Below, in pieces: positions 48,172 to 59,573 of a DNA stretch of 64,000 bases (position 1 is the first letter of the stretch; the number at the start of each line of letters is the position of its first letter). The notes beneath the pieces are model-generated. The model made no database searches, was not told the DNA's origin, and was given only the letters and a program-made list of their open reading frames with translations. The position numbers and the translations under genes were made by a program. Source of the stretch: Streptococcus vestibularis (lineage in GTDB: Bacteria > Bacillota > Bacilli > Lactobacillales > Streptococcaceae); NCBI GenBank assembly GCA_010604095.1, contig JAABLG010000006.1:1-64000 (forward strand). Direction: 5' to 3'.

Positions 48172-48351
48172 TTATTTTTTTACCATTTCTTCAAGCTCTT
48201 TTACACGAGCAGCAAGTTCACGATCTTCATGAACTAATTCTTCATAACCATCTACGATAATATCAAGAAATTCATCTACTTCTTCTTGATTGTAGCCACG
48301 AAATTTAATTGTAAACTGTTTTTCGATAATCTCAAGTACTGTAATTGCCAT
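48172..48351 (-). CDS. Mini-DivIVA: stand-alone 59-residue DivIVA N-terminal domain
   Basis: A complete small gene: ATG at 48351 with Shine-Dalgarno GAGGAGA upstream, and TAA at 48172-48174. The 59 residues (MAITVLEIIEKQ...RVKELEEMVKK) match the first 55 of the adjacent DivIVA at about 42 positions. The membrane-insertion pair Phe17-Arg18 is retained in KFRGYNQEEVDEFLD, and most changes are conservative (Asp/Glu, Ala/Ser), without stops or frameshifts. It covers the lipid-binding domain and the start of the coiled coil only. It arose by tandem partial duplication, since the bases before both ATGs (CTGTAATGGCAAT) are the same. Thirteen bases separate it from divIVA. Confidence 0.75.
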   Translation of the reverse strand: MAITVLEIIEKQFTIKFRGYNQEEVDEFLDIIVDGYEELVHEDRELAARVKELEEMVKK

Positions 48352-48403
48352 TACAGATCTCCTCTATTTACATTACCATCTCTAATGATTTTAAACTAAA
48401 TAC

Positions 48404-49207
48404 CTACTTTTTTCTTCGTCTCAACATGCTATTAATAGTGACTTTAGCTTTACCAGATTTTGAAAATCCTTCTTGTTCGGCCAATCGAAATCGACCGAAA
48501 CCCCGAACCGAAATCATATCACCAATAGTAATCAACTGGTCAGCCTTCTCAACTTGTCTATAATTTAATTTGACTTTACCAGATGAAATCAGCTTCAAGG
48601 CCCTAGAGCGTGATAAATTTAACACGGTTGCTAACACATTGTCAAGACGCATGCTAGAAAGTAAAACAAAAGAATGTGAGTAGTTTTCTTGATTTGTAAT
48701 CCAATTCCCTTCACTAACATCCTTAAGTGTAACGGAAACATTACCAATCTTTTTGATAGTCATTATAGCATAGTTTGCTAGGTGAGATGCTATCGAAAAT
48801 TGAATACGTCCATCGTCATTGATAATGATGTCACCAAATACTTGTCGTTCAAGTCCAAGTTGATTAATCAAAGTCCCCAAAACTTTTGGATGAGTCAAGG
48901 TGTTAAACTGTCTTGCATAAGAAACCTCTAACCGCTTAATCTCAAAGTCATCATCAGAGAGCTCATAATAATCCGGAGCTATAATAACTCTTCTGTACTC
49001 CTCCGTCTCAAGATTTGAACTTACAAAGAATTTTAATTGATAGTAATTTGCTAAATCTTCAACAATTTGAATCTCACGGGGATTTAAGAAATCAGTCAAA
49101 TAAGCACTATACCTATCTTCAACCAATTGGCAAAATCCCCTGACCTTTTCTAAAAAAGGACGTTCATCTAACGAATAATGCTGTTCAATATTTTTATTTT
49201 CTGACAT
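48404..49207 (-). CDS. ylmH: YlmH, S4-domain RNA-binding protein
   Basis: 267 residues. The N-terminal two-thirds is the YlmH-specific region and the C-terminus is an S4 RNA-binding domain (about 188-250), with RLDNVLATVLNLSRSRALKLISSGKVKLNY. In Firmicutes YlmH binds ribosomes and has been linked to rescue of stalled 50S-peptidyl-tRNA complexes. Its ATG overlaps the ylmG stop. It lies in the ftsAZ-divIVA operon. Confidence 0.92.
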   Translation of the reverse strand: MSENKNIEQHYSLDERPFLEKVRGFCQLVEDRYSAYLTDFLNPREIQIVEDLANYYQLKFFVSSNLETEEYRRVIIAPDYYELSDDDFEIKRLEVSYARQFNTLTHPKVLGTLINQLGLERQVFGDIIINDDGRIQFSIASHLANYAIMTIKKIGNVSVTLKDVSEGNWITNQENYSHSFVLLSSMRLDNVLATVLNLSRSRALKLISSGKVKLNYRQVEKADQLITIGDMISVRGFGRFRLAEQEGFSKSGKAKVTINSMLRRRKK

Positions 49208-49464
49208 CAGAATAGAATATTTCTAAGAATAGTGAGAGAAAAATTCAACAAAAGAACGATTACGATGATTGAAAAGTCAACACCAGCAAAGACCAAATTC
49301 AGACGACGAAATGGCGCAAGAATCGGATTAACAATTTGTCTAATGATTCTTCCAAGGCTAGTGTCATAGGCTCCTGGAAACCAAGATAACAAAGCGTAGA
49401 CAACAAGAAGTATCTCTGCAACGTTAACGACACGTGCCCAAATAACATATAGTAATATAGACAT
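49207..49464 (-). CDS. ylmG: YlmG / YggT-family membrane protein
   Basis: 85 residues with two transmembrane helices (about 7-27 and 62-82), and the family motif SWFPGAYDTSLGRIIRQIVNPILAPFRR between them. Related proteins affect chloroplast and bacterial division or membrane-protein insertion. It lies between sepF (three bases) and ylmH (one-base overlap) in the division operon. Confidence 0.92.
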   Translation of the reverse strand: MSILLYVIWARVVNVAEILLVVYALLSWFPGAYDTSLGRIIRQIVNPILAPFRRLNLVFAGVDFSIIVIVLLLNFSLTILRNILF

Positions 49465-49467
49465 TGC

Positions 49468-50049
49468 TTAACGTCTCTTCATGTCAAAGTCAAAGTTAGC
49501 TTCTTGATTTCCGTGTGCCAAACCAATCTCTTCAATATCAACAACAACATTGATTGGTGTAAGCAAGTACATTGAAGAGCCAACTTTTTGAAGATTCCCG
49601 GTAAGTACTTTACTTGCACCATCAATGAAATCAAGACAACGACGAGCTTGTGCCTCTAACATATACTGAAAATCAATCAAAACACATTCATTTTCGATCA
49701 AAAGTTCTACAATTTCCTGAGCATCTTCATATTTCTTAGGATATTTAATTGCAATTGTTGTTTTTGTTGTACTCATTTGATGTGGTCCCTGATTTGCTTG
49801 TGAACGACTCAAAGGTAAACTACGAAGAACTTGTGTTTCCTGCAAGTCTGCGTTAACATGTTGACGACGAGGAGGAACTGTTGCCTGTGAACGCTCAGGT
49901 TGACGTTGCTGACGAGGTTGTGTCTGCACTGGTCTCTGCACTTTTACAGGACGTTTTTTCTCTTCTTCTTTTGCAGCATCTTCATAATCGGTTACTTCGT
50001 CGGTATCAAAATATGAAACAATTTTATCAATTGTGTCTTTTAATGCCAT
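49468..50049 (-). CDS. sepF: Cell division protein SepF
   Basis: 193 residues from the [21 protein letters not shown]. This is the usual SepF N-terminal amphipathic membrane anchor; the frame stays open upstream into ylmE but that start is rejected. A basic Gln/Arg/Pro-rich linker (about 30-100) precedes the globular domain (about 103-185) with [20 protein letters not shown] and [11 protein letters not shown]. SepF polymerises into rings and ties FtsZ to the membrane. Confidence 0.92.
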   Translation of the reverse strand: MALKDTIDKIVSYFDTDEVTDYEDAAKEEEKKRPVKVQRPVQTQPRQQRQPERSQATVPPRRQHVNADLQETQVLRSLPLSRSQANQGPHQMSTTKTTIAIKYPKKYEDAQEIVELLIENECVLIDFQYMLEAQARRCLDFIDGASKVLTGNLQKVGSSMYLLTPINVVVDIEEIGLAHGNQEANFDFDMKRR

Positions 50050-50053
50050 AAGG

Positions 50054-50737
50054 TTAATCTCCGTTCTCTTTAAAGAATGCACTGCCGATTCTGACAAAGG
50101 TTGATCCATTTTGAATTGCCTCATCAAAATCTCGACTCATCCCCATGCTTAATTGATCACAAGGAACATTCTTTATTTTTTTCTCTTGAATTGATTTTCT
50201 AAGTTCATTTGTCTGTGAGAAAATCTCATCAAGTTCTTGATCATCTGCATCAATTGGTGCCATTGTCATTAGTCCCACAATACAAATGTTATCAAGATTT
50301 TTAATTTGGTCTAGAACTGTATCAAGTTCTTCGGGCGAAAAACCATGTTTCGATTCCTCACCTGAAACGTTAACTTGAAGGAAACATTTAATCGTATGAT
50401 TGGCACGCTTTTGAATTTCCTCTGCTAATTTTACAGAATCCAAGGCATGAAAATAATCAACTAAATTAATAACATCCTTTACTTTTCGACGCTGTAAGGT
50501 ACCGATAAGGTGCCAGGTCAAATCATAATTGTTTAAAGCTTGATACTTATCTAAGAATTTATCCACGCGATTTTCAGCAATGTGTTTAATTCCTGTTTTA
50601 ACCAATTCTTCAGCAATATCACTAGAGACATATTTGGTTACGGCAATAATATTGACTTCATCACTAGAGCGATTAGCCTTCTCACAAGCTGCCTTTACCG
50701 CTTGATAAACATTATTTTTATTTTCTTCTATAGTCAT
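50054..50737 (-). CDS. ylmE: YggS/YlmE-family PLP homeostasis protein
   Basis: 227 residues, a single alanine-racemase-like barrel without the second domain. The PLP-binding Lys is in IIAVTKYVS (about 35), [14 protein letters not shown] and [13 protein letters not shown] are family signatures, and [13 protein letters not shown] is the phosphate-binding loop. It controls pyridoxal phosphate and amino-acid balance. Two bases after ftsZ and four bases before sepF. Confidence 0.92.
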   Translation of the reverse strand: MTIEENKNNVYQAVKAACEKANRSSDEVNIIAVTKYVSSDIAEELVKTGIKHIAENRVDKFLDKYQALNNYDLTWHLIGTLQRRKVKDVINLVDYFHALDSVKLAEEIQKRANHTIKCFLQVNVSGEESKHGFSPEELDTVLDQIKNLDNICIVGLMTMAPIDADDQELDEIFSQTNELRKSIQEKKIKNVPCDQLSMGMSRDFDEAIQNGSTFVRIGSAFFKENGD

Positions 50738-50739
50738 TA

Positions 50740-52080
<1,341 letters not shown>

Positions 52081-52090
52081 CTAGATTAAA

Positions 52091-53473
52091 TTAATCGAAC
52101 ATACTACCAAAGATACCACGAACACGATCTCCAAGTTTTTGTTTTGGTTCATGATTTCCTTCTTCAACTGGCAAAGGCACTTCGATTGTATTCTCAACTG
52201 GAATAGGGTTAGGTTGTGGAGCCACTCGTGGCGCTGGTGATGGTGCTGGAGTTCTGTCAAAACTCAATGCGGGAGCCTCATTGTCGATAGGTTTACGACG
52301 GAGATACTCTTCACCAGATACTGCTCGTTGAGCAATAATATCAACTTCTGTAAGAAGGCCAACATACTCAACAAGACTAATCACATTTGCAAACATCGGA
52401 TTACGAATGCCTACTTGATTTGGTACGTAAAGTTTGACATTTGTCTCAAAAAGCTCTTGAGCAACTTCAACTACACCAGGCATAATAGCTGTACCACCTA
52501 CAAGGACGATACCACCAGGTAAATCAAGTAGACGACCACGAGTCAAATCTTGTTTCACTCTGTCCAAGATATGTTTCACACGAGCTGAGATAATTTCAGC
52601 AAGGTATTTTTCAGTGATTTCAACAGGTGAATTTTCACCTACAACTTCAACTTGAACAGTTTCAGATTCACTTGCTTCGTCAATATCAGCATTACCAAAA
52701 TTAAACTTAAGCGCTTCTGCAATCTGCATAGAAGTCTTCAAAACCTTTGAAATATCCTTTGTGATGTATTCGCCACCTTCAGAATAAATATTGGTAAACT
52801 GAAGTTCTTGCGCACGCATACTTGCAACGGTAGTTTGACCGCCACCCAAATCAATGACTGTAGCACCAAACTCACGTTCACCTTCATTTAAGACCGCACG
52901 TGTCATCGCAAGAGGTGAGATAATAATATTCTCAACCTTAATACCTGCACGTTCAACCGTCTTACGAAGATTGTGAAGGATTGTTGTTGGTCCTGTATAA
53001 ATGAGACCCCTCATTTCAAGACGAATTCCCATCATTCCACGAGGATCACGAATTCCTTGGAAGCCATCAACGATAAACTCTTCAGGAACTAGCGAAATAA
53101 CCTCACGCTCAGGTGTAATGCTCTTAGTCAAGGCTGAGCGAACAACACTTTCAACATCTTCATCTTTGATTTCTTTTGATTCACTGGTTACAGGAATCAT
53201 CCCTTGGGTAGGCTCAATTTGAAGAAGATTAGCTGGAAGCCCAACATTAACTTGCTCAATAACAATACCAGCTTTTTCTTCTGCTTGTTCAATAGCTGTT
53301 TTGATGGATTTCGCTGCAGCGTCAATGTCAACAATGATACCATCTTTCACACCAGAACTCTTAACATTACTTACTCCGATGACATTCATTGATCCATCAA
53401 TAAATTCAGCAACAAGAACCTTAATCGAGCTAGTTCCTATATCTAATCCTGTAAAAAAGCCATCTCTAGCCAT
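52091..53473 (-). CDS. ftsA: Cell division protein FtsA
   Basis: 460 residues, actin-like ATPase. GLDIGTSSIKVLVAE (phosphate 1), VIDLGGGQTTVA (phosphate 2) and LVGGTAIMPGV (adenosine) are clear. A Pro-rich spacer (about 395-435) leads to the C-terminal amphipathic anchor GDRVRGIFGSMFD. Tethers FtsZ to the membrane. First gene of ftsA-ftsZ-ylmE-sepF-ylmG-ylmH, with its promoter abutting the divIB terminator. Confidence 0.97.
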   Translation of the reverse strand: MARDGFFTGLDIGTSSIKVLVAEFIDGSMNVIGVSNVKSSGVKDGIIVDIDAAAKSIKTAIEQAEEKAGIVIEQVNVGLPANLLQIEPTQGMIPVTSESKEIKDEDVESVVRSALTKSITPEREVISLVPEEFIVDGFQGIRDPRGMMGIRLEMRGLIYTGPTTILHNLRKTVERAGIKVENIIISPLAMTRAVLNEGEREFGATVIDLGGGQTTVASMRAQELQFTNIYSEGGEYITKDISKVLKTSMQIAEALKFNFGNADIDEASESETVQVEVVGENSPVEITEKYLAEIISARVKHILDRVKQDLTRGRLLDLPGGIVLVGGTAIMPGVVEVAQELFETNVKLYVPNQVGIRNPMFANVISLVEYVGLLTEVDIIAQRAVSGEEYLRRKPIDNEAPALSFDRTPAPSPAPRVAPQPNPIPVENTIEVPLPVEEGNHEPKQKLGDRVRGIFGSMFD

Positions 53474-53543
53474 TCACTCGACCTCTCAATCTTTCCATTC
53501 AATATCTTTGTAAACTGTATAAAAACAGAATTATTCGGATACT

Positions 53544-53552
53544 ATTGTACCA
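53544..53552 (-). promoter_or_regulatory. Extended -10 promoter of ftsAZ fused to the divIB terminator
   Basis: TGG-TACAAT on the minus strand (hexamer 53544-53549), two bases after the seven-T run of the terminator. Confidence 0.6.
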
Positions 53553-53554
53553 TA

Positions 53555-53588
53555 AAAAAACGTAAAATGTCAGCATTTTACGTTTTTT
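53555..53588 (-). terminator. Terminator of murD-murG-divIB
   Basis: Perfect 15-bp stem (53555-53569, 53574-53588) with a 4-nt loop and T runs on both sides. Confidence 0.88.
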
Positions 53589-53599
53589 ATTATTCAATA

Positions 53600-54727
53600 T
53601 TAACCCTGAGCTAGGGAAGTTTGATGTGAGTTTTCTTGCCCTACTGCAGGAATACTTTCTCCTTGGTCACTTGAACTTTCGGTATTAGTATCCTCTCCAG
53701 AACTTTGTACAGACGATTCTGACTCTTGCCCTTCTTCAGAAGTAGCACTGGTTTCTTTACTATCAGTCTTGTCTTTATCTTTCTTTTTATCCTTATCGGA
53801 TTTTTCAGATTTTGATGCTTCAACTTCCGGAGTCGTCGTATAAATACCAACTTCCATATCAACAATAGTCCCATCTGAAAGATGTTTTTTAATTTTTTGG
53901 TAATATGGTAACTTGGTTGTTAATTGAGATAGTGGGACACGGATGGTATTGCCATCATACAACTCAATAGTCAACAAATCTGAAGTTGCCTTGGTAGGCG
54001 TTAAATTAATAATCTGAATGTTATTTTTGATTTTAGCATCCAGTTGATTTAGCTCTTTTACAAGTTCTTCAATTTTCTTGTCATCATCTATTTTTAAAGT
54101 AATAAATTTATCTGGAAGATTTCCTGTTGAAACCGTTCCACCAGTTTTACCACTCTCGAGAATTGACATATAACCATTGCCAGTTTGACGATAAGCCACT
54201 ATCGGGTATTCTTTTACTGCAATGTTAAATTGATTTGGAAAGTCATAGGTCACATTCGCTTTTTTAATCCAGACATTTGTTTTTTCAACAGTTCTCGCAA
54301 CTTTGTTCTGATTTAAAAAGACATAACTAATATAATCTGTATCAAGAATACCACTTGCCACTTTCACATCTTCTGGCAAAGCATTTTTTGTTCCTGAGAC
54401 AGTGATAATCTTTTGCTTAGACCAAGGCGAGATATAGAAGAGTGAAAACACAATTAAAATAGCAGCTGAGAAGACAATGAGACCAGCAAGATTTTGTTGT
54501 GCAATAGGAATGTTACTGCTTGATTTCAACTTATTCTTTTTTTTCTTCTTGGCCTTTTTTTTCTTTTTAACCTTCTTCTTTTCCGGTACCTTGTTTTCGA
54601 TTGGAGTATTCTCTTTCTCTATACCTTCAGAATCTTCGCTCTCTTTTTTTCTTAAAAATTCCAAGTTTCGCTTCTGCCACTCCGTCAGAACTTGTTTTTC
54701 TTGTGAATTTTGTTCCTTTTTTGCCAT
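53600..54727 (-). CDS. divIB: Cell division protein DivIB/FtsQ
   Basis: 375 residues. Cytoplasmic N-terminus with a very Lys-rich stretch (about 50-68), one transmembrane helix (about 79-100), a POTRA domain starting KIITVSGTKNA (about 108), the beta domain (about 170-290), and a 75-residue Ser/Glu/Asp/Lys low-complexity tail. It stabilises FtsL and DivIC at the septum. Last gene of murD-murG-divIB, nine bases after murG. Confidence 0.93.
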   Translation of the reverse strand: MAKKEQNSQEKQVLTEWQKRNLEFLRKKESEDSEGIEKENTPIENKVPEKKKVKKKKKAKKKKKNKLKSSSNIPIAQQNLAGLIVFSAAILIVFSLFYISPWSKQKIITVSGTKNALPEDVKVASGILDTDYISYVFLNQNKVARTVEKTNVWIKKANVTYDFPNQFNIAVKEYPIVAYRQTGNGYMSILESGKTGGTVSTGNLPDKFITLKIDDDKKIEELVKELNQLDAKIKNNIQIINLTPTKATSDLLTIELYDGNTIRVPLSQLTTKLPYYQKIKKHLSDGTIVDMEVGIYTTTPEVEASKSEKSDKDKKKDKDKTDSKETSATSEEGQESESSVQSSGEDTNTESSSDQGESIPAVGQENSHQTSLAQG

Positions 54728-54736
54728 GAAATTCCT

Positions 54737-55807
54737 TTATTTATTTGAAATACTAGTTACTAATAGGTGGTAAAAATCATCAGGAGATGTGATTTCCTCA
54801 GATTTTGCCATAGCTTCTTTGTAAGTCTTTGCATTTTCAACAAGTTGTTCTAGCTCATCATTCAAAGTTGCCCAACTTAAATCAGGTTCCTGTAATTGGC
54901 GGGCATAACCTTTTCGTTCAAAATAAGCAGCATTTTCAAGTTGATCTCCACGGCTAGCTTCTTTCCCCAAAGGAATGATTACATGCAGTTTTTTCATCGC
55001 CAATAATTCAAAAATGGTATTTGAACCACCCCGAGTTACTACTAAATCAGCCAAATCCATAAGAGGTTGGTACAAATCTGTTACATAATCAATTCGGTAT
55101 AGATGAGGTTGTAAGGTATTTAATGAAGAATCACCAGAAATATTAATGACATTGTAGTGTTCAGTCAGTTGTGGAGTATTGCTAATAAAATCATTAAAAA
55201 CCTTTGCACCAGCTGATCCACCGATAAAAAGAACGGTTTTCAAATTGGCATCAAACTGTTTCTTAATATTATCGAGGATATCTTTTTGTCCTGTTTGTGC
55301 CACACCAACCTTAGTAATAGCGCCAACATGTTTTGTCTTTGTCAAAGCTTTTGGTTGCTCAAAAGTCGTAAACATCGTAGTCGCAAACTTGTAGGCAATT
55401 TTATTGGCTAACCCCATAGAAAGATCAGACTCATGCACAAAAACAGGAACTCCTAATAATTTAGAAGCAATCACTGGCGGTACAGAGACAAATCCGCCCT
55501 TAGAAAAAAGTGCTTGTGGCCGAATCTTTGCAATAATCGCAATAGATTGAAGGATTCCCCAACCAACTTTAAAAACGTCAAGCATGTTTTGCCATGAAAA
55601 ATATCGACGTAACTTCCCTGTAGCAATACTGTGGAAGGTAACATCTAAACCAGATTTAGAGATTTGTTCATGTTCGATGCCATGCTTATCACCAATATAG
55701 TGAACCTCCCATCCATCTTTGATGAACTTTGGAATTAAGATAAGATTTAGGGTCACATGTCCAACTGTTCCACCACCGGTAAAAACAATCTTTTTCGATT
55801 TTGCCAT
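54737..55807 (-). CDS. murG: UDP-GlcNAc:undecaprenyl-PP-MurNAc-pentapeptide GlcNAc transferase
   Basis: 356 residues, GT-B glycosyltransferase. [14 protein letters not shown] near residue 9 is the N-terminal Gly-rich loop; [14 protein letters not shown] and [13 protein letters not shown] follow, and [13 protein letters not shown] is the donor-binding segment. It makes lipid II at the inner membrane face. Three bases after murD. Confidence 0.95.
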   Translation of the reverse strand: MAKSKKIVFTGGGTVGHVTLNLILIPKFIKDGWEVHYIGDKHGIEHEQISKSGLDVTFHSIATGKLRRYFSWQNMLDVFKVGWGILQSIAIIAKIRPQALFSKGGFVSVPPVIASKLLGVPVFVHESDLSMGLANKIAYKFATTMFTTFEQPKALTKTKHVGAITKVGVAQTGQKDILDNIKKQFDANLKTVLFIGGSAGAKVFNDFISNTPQLTEHYNVINISGDSSLNTLQPHLYRIDYVTDLYQPLMDLADLVVTRGGSNTIFELLAMKKLHVIIPLGKEASRGDQLENAAYFERKGYARQLQEPDLSWATLNDELEQLVENAKTYKEAMAKSEEITSPDDFYHLLVTSISNK

Positions 55808-55810
55808 AGC

Positions 55811-57163
55811 TTATCCCTTCAATTGCTCAACCGTTGCGATAAATTCATCACCACGCACTTCAAAATTCTTGTACATATCCCAGCTGGCGTTAGCAGGACT
55901 CAATAAAACAACATCTCCTGCATTGGCTTGATCAAAAGCAATACGTGTCGCATCAGCTACATCTTTAGCATCAAGATAAGATACACCTGCTTTCTCAGCG
56001 GCACGTTTGACACGAGGAGCGGATTCTCCCAAAATAATCATTTTCTTGACTCCTGTAATATCAGGAACGAGTTCATCAAATTCATTACCACGATCTAAAC
56101 CACCAGCAATCAAAATGACTTTACTATTATCAAATCCAGAAAGTGCTTTTTGAGTCGCCAAAATGTTTGTTGACTTACTATCATTATAGAATTTCACGTC
56201 GTTAATGGTATCAACGAATTGAAGACGATGCTTAACTCCTCCAAAACTTGCTAAAGTTTCTTTGATAGCCTGGTTTGAAACACCTGACAGCTTAGAAACC
56301 GCAATTGTAGCCAAAGCATTTTCAACATTGTGACTACCAGGAACACCAATCTCATCGGCTTGCATAATCAACTCACCTTTATAGTAAAGACCCCCGTTTT
56401 CAAGATAGGCTCCATCTACTTTTTCCACAGTTGAGAATGGAACGACTTGTGCTTTCGTCTTAGTAGCCAACTCCTTAGCAAGATCTTGGTTAAAGTTCAA
56501 AATAATGAAATCATCTGAGGTCATTCGATTTTGAATATTCCATTTGGCTGCCACATATGCTTCAAAACTACCGTGATAATCAATATGTGTTGGCATCAAA
56601 TTGGTAATAACCGCAATGTGGGGATGGAAACTGTTAATTCCCATCAATTGGAAAGAAGACAATTCCATAACTAAGGTGTCTTGAGCGGTCACTGATTGGG
56701 CAACTTCTGATGCAGGGAAGCCGATATTTCCTGACAAGACGCCAGACTTACCACCATGATTTAGGACATCAGCAATCATAGTTGTCGTTGTCGTCTTACC
56801 GTTTGAGCCAGTTATACCAATAATCGGTGCTTCTGACACTAGGTAAGCCAATTCAACTTCAGTCCAGACTGGAATTCCTTTTTCAAGTGCACGGGCTACC
56901 ATTGGATTGTCGTAACGAATCCCAGGATTCTTGACCATTAGTTCAAAATTTTCATCCAAAAGCTCAAGAGGATGTCCACCACAAACAACCTTAATTCCTT
57001 CTTCAAGAAGAGCCTGAGCCGAAGGGTTTTCCTCAAAAGGTTTTCCGTCATTAACAGTGACGATAGCTCCCAACTTAGCCAAGAGACGAGCAGCTGCTTC
57101 ACCAGATTTTGCCAAGCCAAGGACCAAAACTTTTTTATTTTCAAATTGTGTTATTGATTTCAT
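55811..57163 (-). CDS. murD: UDP-N-acetylmuramoylalanine-D-glutamate ligase
   Basis: 450 residues. N-terminal UDP-binding domain ([16 protein letters not shown]), ATP loop [15 protein letters not shown] (about 115-129), central HIDYHGS and the C-terminal HRLQFV...NDSKSTN motif. Adds D-glutamate to UDP-MurNAc-Ala, the residue later amidated by MurT-GatD. First gene of murD-murG-divIB. Confidence 0.96.
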   Translation of the reverse strand: MKSITQFENKKVLVLGLAKSGEAAARLLAKLGAIVTVNDGKPFEENPSAQALLEEGIKVVCGGHPLELLDENFELMVKNPGIRYDNPMVARALEKGIPVWTEVELAYLVSEAPIIGITGSNGKTTTTTMIADVLNHGGKSGVLSGNIGFPASEVAQSVTAQDTLVMELSSFQLMGINSFHPHIAVITNLMPTHIDYHGSFEAYVAAKWNIQNRMTSDDFIILNFNQDLAKELATKTKAQVVPFSTVEKVDGAYLENGGLYYKGELIMQADEIGVPGSHNVENALATIAVSKLSGVSNQAIKETLASFGGVKHRLQFVDTINDVKFYNDSKSTNILATQKALSGFDNSKVILIAGGLDRGNEFDELVPDITGVKKMIILGESAPRVKRAAEKAGVSYLDAKDVADATRIAFDQANAGDVVLLSPANASWDMYKNFEVRGDEFIATVEQLKG

Positions 57164-57248
57164 AATTCGTCCATTCTCTCAAATTGTATCATAACCATTT
57201 TACCTTTTATCCCAACCTATTTCAAGAAGTTACCTCTTCTAAGTACAG

Positions 57249-57278
57249 AAAAAAGCCAACCTGAATGATTGACTTTTT
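57249..57278 (-). terminator. Terminator after the DUF3165 gene
   Basis: AAAAAGTCAA / TTGGCTTTTTT imperfect stem (57249-57278) with a T run on the minus strand, about 15 bp past the stop codon. Confidence 0.75.
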
Positions 57279-57292
57279 AAGGTTCATGGTAC

Positions 57293-57562
57293 TTAATTTT
57301 CTTTTTGTTCAGTTTTTTCATGATTTAGCTCTGACATGGAAAAGAAATCTTTTAAGGTAAAATAACTCAATACAAGCATTCCCACCGTGACAAAAAACTC
57401 ACCAGGTAAACTAAAAAATTTGATGATTGATAACACTGCTAAAAGTAATAGCAATGCTGAGGTAACCATGACAAAGAGGAGATTCATGGTGTTTTTTACC
57501 GACTTGGGTGCAATAAAGAAATAAAATGACGAAATCAATATAGCAACAATCAGATAAAACAT
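57293..57562 (-). CDS. DUF3165-family small membrane protein
   Basis: 89 residues with three hydrophobic segments (about 2-17, 27-48 and 53-70) and a charged C-terminus. It matches the streptococcal DUF3165 family, which lies between typA and murD as here. Function unknown. It starts 20 bp after the typA stop and is probably cotranscribed. Confidence 0.8.
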   Translation of the reverse strand: MFYLIVAILISSFYFFIAPKSVKNTMNLLFVMVTSALLLLLAVLSIIKFFSLPGEFFVTVGMLVLSYFTLKDFFSMSELNHEKTEQKEN

Positions 57563-57581
57563 TCCTTCTCCTCCCTATAAA

Positions 57582-59432
57582 TTATTCAGCTTCTGCTGCT
57601 TTCTTCTTACGTTTGTTAGCTTTATCACGCTCTGCTTTATTCAAAATTTGTTTACGCAAGCGGATAGATTCAGGTGTTACTTCCATGTACTCATCATCAT
57701 CCAAGAATTCAAGGGATTCTTCAAGTGTCAAGATACGTGGAGTCTTGATTACGGCTGTTTGGTCCTTCGTAGCTGAACGAACATTTGTCATTTGTTTTGC
57801 TGTAGTGATATTAACACCAAGGTCATTTTCACGAGCATTTTCACCGACAATCATACCTTCATATACTTCTGTACCTGGGTTAACAAAGATTGTACCACGC
57901 TCTTCAATACGCATAATTGAATAAGTTGTCGCCTTACCTGTATCAATAGAAACAAGGGCACCACGGTGACGTCCACCGATTTCTCCCGCTACAACTGGCA
58001 TGTATTGGTCAAAGGTATGGTTCATGATACCGTAACCACGTGTCATAGACAAGAATTCAGTAGAGAATCCGATAAGACCACGTGCTGGTACAAGGAAAAT
58101 AATACGTGTTTGACCATTACCAACCATTTGCATATCAAGCATATCACCTTTACGTTCTGAAAGGGCTTGAATAATAGAACCTTGGTACTCTTCAGGAGTA
58201 TCAATTTGAACACGTTCAAATGGTTCGCATTTTACACCATCAATTTCTTTAATGATTACCTCTGGACGAGATACTTGAAGTTCATATCCTTCACGACGCA
58301 TTGTTTCAATAAGAATTGACAAGTGCAATTCACCACGACCTGAAACCGTCCATTTATCAGGTGAATCAGTCGGATCTACACGAAGAGAAACGTCCGTTTG
58401 CAATTCTGCCAAAAGACGTTCTTCAACTTTACGTGATGTTACGTGTTTACCTTCACGACCGGCAAATGGTGAGTTGTTGGCCAAGAAAGTCATTTGAAGA
58501 GTTGGTTCATCAATACGAAGTACTGGCAATGGTTCAACAGCATCTGTTGGTGTGATTGTTTCACCAACGAAGATGTCTTCCATACCTGAGATGGCAATCA
58601 AGTCACCAGCTTTAGCTTCATCAATTTCACGACGCTCCAAACCAAAGAAACCAAAAAGTTTCGTAACACGGAAGTTTTTAGTTGTTCCGTCAAGTTTTGA
58701 AAGAGTAACTTGGTCACCAACTTTTACAGTTCCACGGAAGACACGTCCAATACCAATACGTCCAACAAAGTCGTTGTAGTCAAGAAGTGACACTTGAAAT
58801 TGAAGTGGCTCATCTGAGTTATCTACAGGAGCTGGGATGTGATCAATAATCGTGTCAAAGATTGGAGCCATAGTGTGCTCTTGATCAGCAGGATTATCTG
58901 ACAATGATGATGTACCATTAATCGCTGATGCATATACAACTGGGAATTCCAACTGATCATCATCGGCGCCAAGTTCGATGAAGAGTTCTAGGACTTCATC
59001 AACAACTTCTTCAGGGCGAGCTGATGGTTTATCAATCTTGTTAACAACAACAATTGGTGTCAAATTTTGCTCAAGCGCTTTTTTCAACACAAAACGTGTT
59101 TGAGGCATAGTTCCTTCGTAGGCATCAACAACAAGGACAACCCCATCAACCATTTTCATGATACGTTCAACTTCTCCACCAAAGTCTGCGTGCCCCGGTG
59201 TGTCCATGATATTGATACGAGTACCTTTGTAAGCAACGGCTGTATTCTTAGCAAGGATAGTAATACCACGTTCTTTTTCAAGATCGTTAGAGTCCATTGC
59301 ACGCTCATCAAGTTCCTTACGTTCATCAAGGGTATGTGATTGTTTCAACAATTCATCTACAAGTGTTGTTTTCCCGTGGTCAACGTGCGCAATAATGGCA
59401 ACGTTACGGATGTCTTCTCTATATTTAGTCAT
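57582..59432 (-). CDS. typA: Ribosome-binding GTPase TypA/BipA
   Basis: 616 residues. G1 AHVDHGKTT (about 15-23), G3 [11 protein letters not shown] and G4 NKID are typical of translational GTPases; domains II, III and V follow, with the BipA-specific C-terminal domain, and a Lys-rich end ([10 protein letters not shown]). It acts in ribosome assembly and stress or cold adaptation. Shine-Dalgarno AGAGGA lies just upstream. Confidence 0.95.
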   Translation of the reverse strand: MTKYREDIRNVAIIAHVDHGKTTLVDELLKQSHTLDERKELDERAMDSNDLEKERGITILAKNTAVAYKGTRINIMDTPGHADFGGEVERIMKMVDGVVLVVDAYEGTMPQTRFVLKKALEQNLTPIVVVNKIDKPSARPEEVVDEVLELFIELGADDDQLEFPVVYASAINGTSSLSDNPADQEHTMAPIFDTIIDHIPAPVDNSDEPLQFQVSLLDYNDFVGRIGIGRVFRGTVKVGDQVTLSKLDGTTKNFRVTKLFGFFGLERREIDEAKAGDLIAISGMEDIFVGETITPTDAVEPLPVLRIDEPTLQMTFLANNSPFAGREGKHVTSRKVEERLLAELQTDVSLRVDPTDSPDKWTVSGRGELHLSILIETMRREGYELQVSRPEVIIKEIDGVKCEPFERVQIDTPEEYQGSIIQALSERKGDMLDMQMVGNGQTRIIFLVPARGLIGFSTEFLSMTRGYGIMNHTFDQYMPVVAGEIGGRHRGALVSIDTGKATTYSIMRIEERGTIFVNPGTEVYEGMIVGENARENDLGVNITTAKQMTNVRSATKDQTAVIKTPRILTLEESLEFLDDDEYMEVTPESIRLRKQILNKAERDKANKRKKKAAEAE

Positions 59433-59465
59433 TTTTTCCTCTTTAATTTTTATTTCAACTTTTCA

Positions 59466-59474
59466 AGTATACCA
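59466..59474 (-). promoter_or_regulatory. Extended -10 promoter of typA
   Basis: TGG-TATACT on the minus strand (hexamer 59466-59471); weak -35. Confidence 0.55.
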
Positions 59475-59528
59475 CAATTTTAAGAAAATGGCAGAACCCA
59501 GACCAATTGTAAACGTTTTTCAATAAGA

Positions 59529-59569
59529 AAAAGGTGTAATAAGACCCCAGTTGGTCAGATACACCTTTT
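59529..59569 (-). terminator. Terminator of yqgQ-glcK
   Basis: Outer stem AAAAGGTGTA / TACACCTTTT (59529-59538, 59560-59569), inner GACC / GGTC, T run on the minus strand; four bases past the glcK stop. Confidence 0.85.
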
Positions 59570-59573
59570 CGCA

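Noticed and set aside
50050..50127. N-terminal extension of sepF into ylmE
   Set aside because: The conserved SepF N-terminus [10 protein letters not shown] starts at 50049; the extension is out-of-frame ylmE sequence.
54530..54600. Apparent low-complexity repeat rich in T and C
   Set aside because: It is the Lys-rich cytoplasmic segment of DivIB read on the other strand, not a DNA repeat.
59508..59522. Possible cre (CcpA) site near the glcK terminator
   Set aside because: It matches only if one extra base is allowed between half-sites, and lies downstream of glcK, overlapping the edge of its terminator rather than a promoter.
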